NCBI GenBank assembly: GCA_041391505.1
Contig: JAWKNW010000002.1
Coordinates: forward strand, 124,001 to 188,000
Direction of reading: 5' to 3'
Origin: Rhodothermales bacterium
GTDB taxonomy: Bacteria; Bacteroidota; Rhodothermia; Rhodothermales; JAHQVL01
DNA: 64,000 nt
The stretch's first letter is position 1, and the number at the start of each line of letters is the position of its first letter. The position numbers were made by a program, and so were the translations under genes. The notes beneath the pieces were generated by a model. That model was not told the DNA's origin and made no database searches. It saw only the letters and a list, made by a program, of their open reading frames with translations. Shown here one piece after another: positions 18,536 through 27,336 of the stretch.

Positions 18536-21235
18536 ATGTCCGCATACCGATTCGACCTGGAGAACGCCCTGGCGGCCTGGCGCCGGAGCCTCACCTTCAA
18601 CCCGGCCTTTTCCGCCGACGACCTCGACGAGCTGGAGCAGCACCTGCGCGATCAGGTGGCCAGCCTCGTCGACGGGGGCCTGGCCCTGGAGCCGGCCTAC
18701 CGCCAGGCGCTGCGCGAGATGGGGGATCATGTAACCGCGGAGACGGAATACCGGAAGGTGTACTGGGGGAAGCGGCGCCGGCGAGGCGAACTCATCCACG
18801 AACTGACCTGGAGAGCCACCATGTTCAGAAACTACGTCAAACTCGCCTGGCGCAATGTGCTCCGCGAGAAAGGCTACGCGTTCATCAACGTGTTCGGACT
18901 GGCCGTGGGCATCGCCTTTTGCGTCCTCATCTTTCTCTTTGTCCGGGATGAACTCACCTACGACCGGTTCCACCGCCTCGGTGATCGAATCTACCGGGTG
19001 CAGGATGCCGCGATCCAGCCCGACGGCCGCATGGACGACGGCTCCATCGAGCTGCCCAGCGTGCTCGGCCCGACGCTCCAGGCGGACATCCCTGAGGTGG
19101 AGCAATTCGTTCGGATCGAGCGGCGGACCGCCTACACCCGCCCCGCCGGCGCGACGAACGATGCCGTGGACGAACCGATCCTTTTCGCCGATGCGCCGTT
19201 TTTCGAGGTCTTCAGCTTTCCCCTCGTCGCTGGCGACCCGGCCGGCGTACTCGCCGACCCGGGCAACGTCGTCATCACCGCGTCCATTGCGCGTCGGTAT
19301 TTTGGCGACACGGATCCCATGGGACGCACCCTCCAAATCCGTCTGGATGAGACGTACGAGGATTTCGTGATCACGGGTGTCGCGCGCGACGTGCCGGGAA
19401 ACTCTACGATCCAGTTCGGCATCGTGCTGCCGTTCGAGACGCTTGCGACCTTTAGCGAGATGTATCGGGAATTGGCCACCGACTGGCATTTCTTCTCGCC
19501 AGAGACCTACGTGTTGCTGCACGCCGGCGCCGACCGCGCGGCGGTCGAGGCGAAACTGCCCGCGTTCTACGCGACCTACCACCAGGAGGACATTGCGCGG
19601 ATGAAGGCGCAGGGCCGGCTGGAGGAGGGCGTCGTCCAAACCTACCGGCTGCGCCCGATCGCCGACGTGCACCTGACGGATGCCAGCGATCCGGTCTACT
19701 CGTACATCCTGTCGAGCATCGCGCTGGCCGTCCTGTTGATCGCCTGCATCAATTTCACCACCCTCTCCATCGGGCGGTCGACGCGGCGGGCGAGGGAGAT
19801 CGGGCTGCGGAAGGTGGTCGGCGCCCGGCGAGGACAGCTGATCGCCCAGTTCTGGGGCGAGGCGCTGCTGCTCAGCGTGGCGGCGCTAGTGTGCGGGCTC
19901 GCGCTGGCCGCGGCGTTTTTGCCCACGTTCAACGACCTCGCGGGGAAGACGCTCGAAATCGATCTCATCGCCAACGGGACTACCGCGGCGATGCTCGTCG
20001 GGCTGGTCCTGCTCACCGGCCTCGTCGCCGGGAGTTATCCGGCGCTCGTGCTCTCCGGCTTTCAGCCCATCGAGACCCTCACGAACCGGTTGCGCCTGAG
20101 CGGCTCCAACGGCCTGACGAAAGGGCTCGTGGCGTTGCAGTTCGCCCTGTCCATGTTTCTCATCGCGAGCACGACGATCATGGCGCGCCAGCTGGCCTAC
20201 ACGCGGTCGCTGGCGCTGGGATTCGACCGAGAGCAGATCGTCATTCTGCCGCTCGAAGGGCTCGATGGCGAGCAGGTGGCCGATCGGTTTCGCAACGCGC
20301 TGGCCGGCGAGCCGCGGATCGTGGGCGTGACGGCGACGGGCAACATGCTGGGACAGACGGGCACGATGGGGACGGCATTTCAGCACAAGGGCAAGCGGCA
20401 CGTGCTCAACGTGTTTAAGGTCGAGCCGAATTTCGTCGACTTTCTCGGTCTGGAGCTGGTGGCCGGCCGCAATTTCGATGCGCGGCGGGGCGCCGACGCC
20501 GGCGCGTCGATCCTCGTCAACGAAGCGCTCGTCCGCGATTTCGACCTCGCCGACCCCATCGGCCAGCCGATCCCGGGCGCACCGGGCGACGATCCCGAAG
20601 GCGGCCCGCGCATCGTGGGCGTCGTGCGCGACTTTCACCATCAGTCGCTCTATAAACCCGTCGGCCCGATGGTTATGACGCTCGATCCGTCATGGGGATA
20701 CCAGTACGTGCTGGTGCGCATTGCGCCGAGCGACATCCCGGAAAGCATGGCCCTGCTGCGCCGCACCTGGGAGAACGTGGCGCCGGACATCCCCTTCGCG
20801 TACCGTTTTCTCGACGACGAGATGGAGGCCCAGTATCAGGAGGATCGCCGCTGGGGCCAGATCGTCCGTTATTCCGCCTTTTTCGCCGTATTCATTGCCA
20901 GTCTGGGCCTCCTCGGCCTCGCGGCGCTCTCCGTTACGCGCCGGACCAAGGAGATCGGGATACGTAAAGTCATCGGCGCGTCGATCGCCCAGCTTGTGAT
21001 GCTCCTGTCGCGCGAATTCGCCGTCCTGGTGGGAGCCGGCATCCTGCTCGCTACACCGGCCGTGTACCTCGTGATGGCGCACTGGCTGAGCGACTTCGCC
21101 TACCGCATCGAGCTGTCGTGGTGGCTTTTCGCGGTGACGGCGCTGGCGGCGCTGGGACTCGCCCTGACGCTGGTCGGGCTGCAGGCGATGCGCGCGGCGC
21201 TGGCGGATCCTGTCGAGAGTCTGCGCTACGAATAG
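18536..21235 (+). CDS. ABC transporter permease, FtsX/MacB type, with N-terminal prefix domain
   Basis: 899 residues. Residues 1-95 form a cytoplasmic prefix (DELEQHLRDQVASLVDGGLA), which precedes MFRNYVKLAWRNVLREKGY, the usual N terminus of simpler paralogs. TM1 is at about 117-137; a large periplasmic MacB-type domain follows. A first FtsX domain with three helices lies around residue 390-520 (including RRAREIGLRKVVGARRGQL) and a second at the C terminus (TRRTKEIGIRKVIGASIAQL). No ATPase gene is adjacent, so the partner must be elsewhere. The exported substrate is unknown. Co-transcribed with the PadR gene. Confidence 0.93.
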   Translation: MSAYRFDLENALAAWRRSLTFNPAFSADDLDELEQHLRDQVASLVDGGLALEPAYRQALREMGDHVTAETEYRKVYWGKRRRRGELIHELTWRATMFRNYVKLAWRNVLREKGYAFINVFGLAVGIAFCVLIFLFVRDELTYDRFHRLGDRIYRVQDAAIQPDGRMDDGSIELPSVLGPTLQADIPEVEQFVRIERRTAYTRPAGATNDAVDEPILFADAPFFEVFSFPLVAGDPAGVLADPGNVVITASIARRYFGDTDPMGRTLQIRLDETYEDFVITGVARDVPGNSTIQFGIVLPFETLATFSEMYRELATDWHFFSPETYVLLHAGADRAAVEAKLPAFYATYHQEDIARMKAQGRLEEGVVQTYRLRPIADVHLTDASDPVYSYILSSIALAVLLIACINFTTLSIGRSTRRAREIGLRKVVGARRGQLIAQFWGEALLLSVAALVCGLALAAAFLPTFNDLAGKTLEIDLIANGTTAAMLVGLVLLTGLVAGSYPALVLSGFQPIETLTNRLRLSGSNGLTKGLVALQFALSMFLIASTTIMARQLAYTRSLALGFDREQIVILPLEGLDGEQVADRFRNALAGEPRIVGVTATGNMLGQTGTMGTAFQHKGKRHVLNVFKVEPNFVDFLGLELVAGRNFDARRGADAGASILVNEALVRDFDLADPIGQPIPGAPGDDPEGGPRIVGVVRDFHHQSLYKPVGPMVMTLDPSWGYQYVLVRIAPSDIPESMALLRRTWENVAPDIPFAYRFLDDEMEAQYQEDRRWGQIVRYSAFFAVFIASLGLLGLAALSVTRRTKEIGIRKVIGASIAQLVMLLSREFAVLVGAGILLATPAVYLVMAHWLSDFAYRIELSWWLFAVTALAALGLALTLVGLQAMRAALADPVESLRYE

Positions 21236-21260
21236 CCGGCGAAGCGAGGCGCCCGGAAAC

Positions 21261-21303
21261 AAGCCGGGGAGCCCAACCGCTTCGGCGGTGAGCTCCCCGG
21301 CTT
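21261..21303. terminator. hairpin between convergent permease and RND genes
   Basis: AAGCCGGGGAGC (21261-21272) pairs perfectly with GCTCCCCGGCTT (21292-21303), 12 bp arms with a GC-rich loop that itself contains CCGC/GCGG. No T tract on either side, so this is a strong stem-loop in a terminator position rather than a canonical terminator. Confidence 0.6.
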
Positions 21304-21336
21304 GCGTGGAGGCATCTTGCAGTAAAAGCGGGGCGA

Positions 21337-24300
21337 TCAGCCCTCCGGCTGGACCGCCGGCTGGGTGCCGGAGCTCGGACGCCAGCGGGCGACGAGCGCT
21401 CGCACCCGCGTTGCAACACGCCCGCGGACGCGGTATGCGCTGATGTAGGCGAGCGGGATGAGGATCAGGGTGATCATCGTCGACGCCGACAGGCCGCCGA
21501 TGACGACGCGGGCCAGCGACGCCTGGATTTCAGCGCCGGCGCCGATGCCCATCGCCATCGGAACGAGGCCGAGCACCGTCGTGAGGGTGGTCATCAGGAT
21601 AGGCCGCAGCCGCAGCCGGCCGGCCTCGGTGATGGCCTCCTCGATCGACATATCCTGCTCCCTGCGCAACAGGTTGATGTAGTCCACCAGCACGATCGCG
21701 TTGTTCACCACGATACCGATGAGCATCACCAGCCCCATGATGCTCTGCATGTTGAGCGTGTCGTTCGTGAGGATCAGCATCGGCACCACGCCCACGATGG
21801 CGATCGGCACGGAGAGCATGATGATAAGCGGATCGAGAAAGCGCTCGAACTGGCCGGCCATGACCATGTAGATCAGGACCAGCGCCATGATGATGGCCAG
21901 GAGGAAATCCTTCTCGGCCTTCTCCTGCTCTTCGTACTGGCCGCTGAACACGATGGAGAAGCCATCCGGGAACGGGAGCTGCGCGAGGTCGCTCCGGATC
22001 TGCTCGACGGCATCGCCCAGCGGGACGCCCTGTTCGAGGTTGGCCGTTACGTAGGTGACGCGCTGCCCGTTGATGCGGCTGATCGTCGTGGGCGTACGGC
22101 CTTTCTCCTGGTGCGTGAGCGCCGAGACCGGCACGATCTCGCCGGCCGGCGTGCGCACGCCGATGTCGTCCAGGTCGATCGTGGTCAGGCGGTCCTCCGG
22201 GCGAAGGCGCACGCGGATGGGGAACTCATCGCCCCGGACCCGGAACTGCCCGGCCAGGACGCCGCCGACGCTCGACTGGACGGCCAGCGCGACGTCGCGC
22301 ACGGAGAGGCCGAGGTCGGCGATTTTCTCGCGGTCGAAGACCAGGTTTTCTTCCGGCTGCCCTTCACGCCGGCTGACGCGGGCGTCGCGGACGCCGGGGA
22401 CCGTGGCTACGCGCTCCTGGATCGTGCGGGCGAAGGCATTGGCGGTCTCGAGGTCGTACCCACGGAGCTCGATCTGCACCGCCTCCGCGTCGTCGCTGGA
22501 GCTGAAGAGCCGGTTGAGGATCCACAGACCCGACTGGGCCCGGACGCGGATCTCGGCGCCGGGGATCAGGCCGGCGACGGCGTTACGGATCTCGTCGGCC
22601 AGTTCGAGGCTGCTCACCCGCCGCTGCGCGGCATCGACGAGCGTTATCTCCACCTGCGCGTCGCCGTTGCGCACCTCGGTCGTGAATTCCTTCACCTGAT
22701 CGGGCGGCACCACGGACTTCACCACCAGCGCGAGTTCGTCGAGGTACTGACGCACGACGGCGATATTCATCCCCTCGGCCATCTCCATGTCGACGCTGAT
22801 CTCGTCCGCATCGGTCTGCGGCGCCAGCTCGACCGGGATCCTGGTCCAGAAATAGCCGCTCAGGACCAGCATGATGCCCACGGCGATGAACACGAGGCCG
22901 CGGCGATGGATGGCGCGCTGGAGCAGCCGGCCGTATCCCGTTTCGACGCGCTGGAAGAAGGCCGCGATGCGCGACGGCTTCGCGTCCTTGTCCTTCTGGC
23001 CGACCTTCAGGAACCGGCTGCTCAGCATCGGTACCAGGCTCAACGCCACCATGAGCGAACACATCAGGGAAAACACGATGACGATCGCCAGCGACTGGAA
23101 GAGCGCGCCCGACGTCGTCGTCGCGAAGGCCAGCGGCAGGAAGATCACACAGGTCGTGAGCGTCGACGCGATGATGGCGCCCGTCACCTGTTTGGTCCCG
23201 TGCAGGGCCGCCCGGTGCGTCGTCTCCCCCTCCGTCTCCCTTAATCGGACGATGTTCTCCAGCACCACGATGGCGTTGTCCACCATCATCCCGATGCCCA
23301 GCGCCAGACCGCCGAAGGTCATCTGGTTGAGCGTCATGCCGCTGAAGAACAGCAGCCCGAACGTCGCGATCACCGAGATCGGAATCGAGAGCGAGATGAT
23401 GAAGGTCGTCGACCCGTTGCGCAGGAAGATGAACAGGATGAAGAGCGCGAGGAAGGCCCCGTACAGCGCCGAGCTCTGCACGTTATCCATCGACTGCTGG
23501 ATGAACGTGCTCTGGTCGCTGATGACGGTCAGCTGGATATCCGTACGTTCCTTGTTGATGCGTTCCAGTTCGGCCTTGACCTCTTCCGCCACGGCCACCG
23601 TGTTGGCGCCGGACTGCTTCTGGACGGCGAACCGGATCATCGGCACGTCGTCGAGTTCGACCAGGCTGAACGCGTCCTCGAAGCCGTCCTTCACTTCGCC
23701 GACGTCCTGCACGCGGATAGGCTTGCCGTTGACGACGCGTACCACGGTCCGCGCGATCTGGCCTACTTCCGTGTATTCGCCGCGGGTGCGGACGTAGAGG
23801 TCGTTGAGTCCCGACTTCAGGTTGCCCCCGGGAAGCGTGCTGTTTTCACGCGAAATGGCCTGCTGGATGTCCTGCGGAGTCAGGCCGCTGGCCTTGAGCC
23901 GCTCGCGATCCAGCTCGACGCGGATTTCGCGATAGATGCCGCCGAAGATATTGATCGAGCCCACCCCGGGAATCCGCTCGAAGCGCTGGGCGAGGTCGCG
24001 CTCGATGATGCGCGTCAGCTCTTCGAGGTGACGCGTCGATTTCGCGGCGATAATGATGATCGGGAAGCTGTTCGGATCGAACTTGAAGAGGCGCGGCGGA
24101 TCCACTTCCGGGGGAAGCTGGCTGACGACGCGGTTGAGCGCGTCGCGCACGTCGTTCGAGGCTTCCGCCAGATCGACGCCGCGCGAGAACTCGAGCGTCA
24201 CGCGGCTCGAACCGTCCTGCGAGCGCGACGTGACCCGTTCCATGTTCGGAACGCTCGCTACCGCATTCTCGACGCGGTCCGTGATGATCGTCTCGATCTC

Positions 24301-24474
24301 TTCCGGGCCGACGTTGGGATAGTTGGTGGACACCGAGATCTGCGTAAACTCGATGTTCGGCAGCAGGTCGATGGGCAGGTAGCGCAAGCCCACCATGCCC
24401 AGGGTGATGACCACCAGATAGAACATCGTCGTAGCGATGGGCCGCCTGATCGAGGTATCTGTGAGAAAACTCAT
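21337..24474 (-). CDS. RND efflux transporter permease (AcrB/HAE1-like)
   Basis: 1045 residues, the normal RND length. It starts MSFLTDTSIRRPIATTMFYL and shows the twelve-helix, two-large-loop layout. Landmarks are PNVGPEEIETIITD in the porter domain, the FGGLALGIGMMVDNAIVVL stretch in TM4, and a second half ending with GLVPMAMGIGAGAEIQASLA. The TM4 acidic pair of AcrB (two aspartates) is D399-N400 here. It would use the proton gradient to extrude hydrophobic compounds with the adaptor encoded 48 bp upstream and an outer-membrane channel not in this window. Confidence 0.95.
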   Translation of the reverse strand: MSFLTDTSIRRPIATTMFYLVVITLGMVGLRYLPIDLLPNIEFTQISVSTNYPNVGPEEIETIITDRVENAVASVPNMERVTSRSQDGSSRVTLEFSRGVDLAEASNDVRDALNRVVSQLPPEVDPPRLFKFDPNSFPIIIIAAKSTRHLEELTRIIERDLAQRFERIPGVGSINIFGGIYREIRVELDRERLKASGLTPQDIQQAISRENSTLPGGNLKSGLNDLYVRTRGEYTEVGQIARTVVRVVNGKPIRVQDVGEVKDGFEDAFSLVELDDVPMIRFAVQKQSGANTVAVAEEVKAELERINKERTDIQLTVISDQSTFIQQSMDNVQSSALYGAFLALFILFIFLRNGSTTFIISLSIPISVIATFGLLFFSGMTLNQMTFGGLALGIGMMVDNAIVVLENIVRLRETEGETTHRAALHGTKQVTGAIIASTLTTCVIFLPLAFATTTSGALFQSLAIVIVFSLMCSLMVALSLVPMLSSRFLKVGQKDKDAKPSRIAAFFQRVETGYGRLLQRAIHRRGLVFIAVGIMLVLSGYFWTRIPVELAPQTDADEISVDMEMAEGMNIAVVRQYLDELALVVKSVVPPDQVKEFTTEVRNGDAQVEITLVDAAQRRVSSLELADEIRNAVAGLIPGAEIRVRAQSGLWILNRLFSSSDDAEAVQIELRGYDLETANAFARTIQERVATVPGVRDARVSRREGQPEENLVFDREKIADLGLSVRDVALAVQSSVGGVLAGQFRVRGDEFPIRVRLRPEDRLTTIDLDDIGVRTPAGEIVPVSALTHQEKGRTPTTISRINGQRVTYVTANLEQGVPLGDAVEQIRSDLAQLPFPDGFSIVFSGQYEEQEKAEKDFLLAIIMALVLIYMVMAGQFERFLDPLIIMLSVPIAIVGVVPMLILTNDTLNMQSIMGLVMLIGIVVNNAIVLVDYINLLRREQDMSIEEAITEAGRLRLRPILMTTLTTVLGLVPMAMGIGAGAEIQASLARVVIGGLSASTMITLILIPLAYISAYRVRGRVATRVRALVARWRPSSGTQPAVQPEG

Positions 24475-24522
24475 GGACGTATCGGGCTAAAGGAGGGGTG
24501 TCCGGCGAGCGCGGGACGCGCC

Positions 24523-25980
24523 TCACGGAGAGGTTTCGAGGGAGCTGTTTTTGAAGATGCCGCCGGACTTGGCTACCTGCTGCTGTTTTTCCAGGAACTG
24601 CTCCAGCAGGTCCTCGCGCTTGAGGTTCTGGAGCGCCACGAGCCGCTTCCACGTGGTAGCGCGTGCGCGGGCCTGCGGCTTTTCACCGCGGAGCAGGTGC
24701 TGCCCCAGCGTCACGACCCAGGCATTCGGATCGATCCCGCTGATGCCCGTGATATCGTGCCCTTCCGCCACCACCTGCACGGCGTGGAACTGGAGCGGCG
24801 TAGGCTCGGATAGCGGCGCCGGCTCGTTCTCCGATTCGGGCATGATCACCTCCATTTCGACGCCGAGTGTCGTCGCGACGAATACGCCCATCACACCCGA
24901 GTTCGGGTCTTCGTACAGCGCGCTGTTGGGGACGAGGGTGGCCTGCTGGCTTTCCCCGTAGAAGACGTCCACGTTGACGAACATGCCGGGATTGAAGAGT
25001 CCGCCGGCGTTCGACACCTCGATCTCGGCCGTCGTGCTGAACGAGACATCCTCCAGAAACGGCGAGATGCGGGTGAGTTTCCACACGACGGCGGTGTCGG
25101 GCCAGTTATCGCTGGAGATCCGCACCGTCTGGCCGGTCTCGATGTAGCCGAGCATGCTCTCGGTCAGCGGGATTTCGACGCGAACCCGTTCCAGGTTGCC
25201 GATCGTGAACAATGCTTCGTTGGCCGCGGCGCGCATGCCCACCTCCGCATTGCTCAGACCCACGCGCCCGCTGATGGGCGACAAAATGTTCGTACGCGCC
25301 AGGTTCGTCTCCCGCTCTTCCACGATGGCGCGCGCCTGATCCACCTGGGCCAGCGAACGTTCGTAGCTGGCACGCGCGGCGTCGGTCTGCGCGCGCTGCG
25401 TTTCGAATTCGAGCGCGGACACCAGCTCCTTGGCCGCGAGGCTCTCGGTGCGTTCCAGCTGCAGCACCAGCTCGCGCATGCGGGCCTCCGCCTGCTTGGC
25501 GTCGGCCTCGGCGATGCGGAGCGACGCCTTCGCCTGATTGAGCTGCTCGCGGAACTGCCGCGCCTCCAGGCGCACGAGCACCTGGCCCTTCCGCACGACG
25601 TCGCCGGTGCGGACGAGCACCTCGGCGATCGGAGCCGTGAGTTCCGGGTAGATTTCGACCTGGTTGTCGGCCCGAACGGTGCCTACGAGGCGTTCTTCAA
25701 GCGGCAGCGAACCCAGCTGGGCCTGGACGACCTCGACCGCCGGCGTCACCGCCGGCCCGCCGAAGCCACCGAAACCGCCGGGCCCTCCCGGACCGCCGGG
25801 GCCAGATGGACCGGCCGCCTCGCCATCGCCGCAGCCGGCCGCTATAAGGGCCGCCAACAGCATGGCGACGAGCGCCAGCAAGGATACCATACGGGGGACC
25901 GCCGGCGTCATCCGCGTCGAAACGGCGAGCGACGCCGCACGTCGGGGCTGTACGAGCCGACGGTTCATGGAGCTTTGCAT
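24523..25980 (-). CDS. RND efflux periplasmic adaptor (MFP/HlyD family), lipoprotein
   Basis: Up to 485 residues. Lipidation at Cys50 (LIAAGC) means the true start could also be the ATG at 25911 or nearby. After the lipid Cys comes an unusual glycine/proline linker (GPSGPGGPGGPGGFGGFGGP). The lipoyl half-motifs, a coiled-coil hairpin rich in Ala/Glu (about 135-215) and the beta-barrel domain (NAEVGMRAAANEALFTIGNL) follow. The C terminus has an extra charged helix after residue 430. It bridges the RND pump to the outer membrane; first gene of the two-gene operon. Confidence 0.93.
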   Translation of the reverse strand: MQSSMNRRLVQPRRAASLAVSTRMTPAVPRMVSLLALVAMLLAALIAAGCGDGEAAGPSGPGGPGGPGGFGGFGGPAVTPAVEVVQAQLGSLPLEERLVGTVRADNQVEIYPELTAPIAEVLVRTGDVVRKGQVLVRLEARQFREQLNQAKASLRIAEADAKQAEARMRELVLQLERTESLAAKELVSALEFETQRAQTDAARASYERSLAQVDQARAIVEERETNLARTNILSPISGRVGLSNAEVGMRAAANEALFTIGNLERVRVEIPLTESMLGYIETGQTVRISSDNWPDTAVVWKLTRISPFLEDVSFSTTAEIEVSNAGGLFNPGMFVNVDVFYGESQQATLVPNSALYEDPNSGVMGVFVATTLGVEMEVIMPESENEPAPLSEPTPLQFHAVQVVAEGHDITGISGIDPNAWVVTLGQHLLRGEKPQARARATTWKRLVALQNLKREDLLEQFLEKQQQVAKSGGIFKNSSLETSP

Positions 25981-26093
25981 AAGGATATAGGAAGGGATAA
26001 TAATCCAATCAGTGTTACGACAAGATATTCGCGCGGCTCCTGCGGGGGGTTAAGCGGACGATAAAGCCATGTTAAAGATGTAAATTTTGCGGC

Positions 26094-26306
26094 TCAAAGC
26101 GTCCGTCCCCCTCTTCTGCGCTCCTCGAACATGGAACGGCAGAAGTGCACCGAGGCGTCGAAATCGATGTACGCCACCTGGAGCCGCTGGGTTTTCCAGA
26201 CGAGTTGATAGACGCCTTCGCCGGCGCGCGCGTTCTCGCGCCGCGGGCGCGGCAGGTTGTGGGTCTTGCACAGGTTGAGGATGTGTCGGGCTTCGGCCTG
26301 GTTCAT
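26094..26306 (-). CDS. small soluble protein, 70 aa, unknown
   Basis: Begins MNQAEARHILNLCKTHNLPR and ends in a basic tail (EERRRGGRTL). The central part EGVYQLVWKTQRLQVAYIDF reads as two beta strands. The codon pattern looks coding, and the overlapping frame at 26050-26271 does not. It occupies part of the 550-bp space between the efflux adaptor and the fasciclin gene; the rest (26307-26535) shows only promoter-like space. Moderately sure it is real. Confidence 0.5.
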   Translation of the reverse strand: MNQAEARHILNLCKTHNLPRPRRENARAGEGVYQLVWKTQRLQVAYIDFDASVHFCRSMFEERRRGGRTL

Positions 26307-26535
26307 AGCGGTGCGACGGAGAGCGTGGCTGTGGATCCGGCCCTCGTCGCGTACAAATTCAGACCCTGAACCCAGACAGGAAAATCTCGCGGCCCGGCAT
26401 GGTCATCCTCCGCCGCGGCACGTGTACCCCATATGGCTGCGCGCACCGCTTCTCCCTTGCAGCCCTTTTTTTCGTTTCGCAAACTCCGCATACGCTCCGC
26501 CCGGCGTCCACGCGCCGGGACAGGAAGACGTACGC

Positions 26536-27144
26536 ATGAAAACCACGGATCACGCAACCATGATGACTCGCATTCTCACCTTCGCCCTCACGCTCACCAT
26601 TCTTATCGGCTGCAGCGACCCGGTCAGCGTTCTCGAAACCGAATCGCCGGCAACCCCCTCCGCGTCGAGCGGGGATCGGATCAAGGACGACTCCAAGCGC
26701 ACCTCGAAAACCATCGCCGAAATCGTCCTCGACGTCAACGCCGAAAGCGGCGAGTTTTCCGTGCTGCTAGCCGCCCTTACGCGCGTCGACCTCGTCGCGC
26801 CGTTCCTCGAAAAAACGCCCAAAACGGTGTTTGCCCCGACCGACGCCGCCTTCCTGGCCCTCCTGGATGAGCTGGGCCTGCAGAGCCTGGACGATATCGA
26901 CGACGCCACGCTCACCACGGTCCTCCTGTACCATGTGACCGGCGGTCGCTGGTTCTCCAACCGCGTCCTCCACGCCGAGTCGATCCCGACCCTCCAGGGC
27001 GGCAGCCTCCAGGTCGATGCCGAGAACGCGGCGCTCATCGACGCCAACGGGCGCTCGGCGCAGATTCTGGTCGGCGCCGGCCTCTTCGACATCACGGCCA
27101 AAAACGGCGTCATTCACGTGATCGACCGGGTCGTCCTGCCCTGA
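26536..27144 (+). CDS. fasciclin-domain lipoprotein
   Basis: 202 residues with a lipoprotein signal (TLTILIGC, lipid Cys26). After a polar linker comes one FAS1 domain: SGEFSVLLAALTRVDLV, then KTVFAPTDAAFLALLDELGL and the closing IHVIDRVVLP. Fasciclin domains mediate adhesion or binding at the cell surface. The second FAS1 motif region (the H2 YH motif) is present as VLLYHVTGGRW. Single-gene unit. Confidence 0.93.
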   Translation: MKTTDHATMMTRILTFALTLTILIGCSDPVSVLETESPATPSASSGDRIKDDSKRTSKTIAEIVLDVNAESGEFSVLLAALTRVDLVAPFLEKTPKTVFAPTDAAFLALLDELGLQSLDDIDDATLTTVLLYHVTGGRWFSNRVLHAESIPTLQGGSLQVDAENAALIDANGRSAQILVGAGLFDITAKNGVIHVIDRVVLP

Positions 27145-27289
27145 ACGGCATGACGCCGCGGGCGACATCGTAGGGATGCAGGATCCCGGAATGTGCCGCA
27201 AGAACCCTGTTTTTGACAGGCGACCCGGCATCCTCGTACCCCGCTTCGGGCGACCGTCGTGCACGGGGCGCAAACACGACACATAACAC

Positions 27290-27326
27290 AGGGCTCCACG
27301 GTCAATATCAAAGACCGTGGAGCCCT
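27290..27326. terminator. hairpin terminator between fasciclin and T9SS-protein genes
   Basis: AGGGCTCCACGGTC (27290-27303) pairs exactly with GACCGTGGAGCCCT (27313-27326): 14-bp arms and a 9-bp loop. It lies 10 bp beyond the stop of the minus-strand gene at 27337 and downstream of the plus-strand fasciclin gene, so it probably serves both. Confidence 0.7.
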
Positions 27327-27336
27327 GCTCTTCGGG

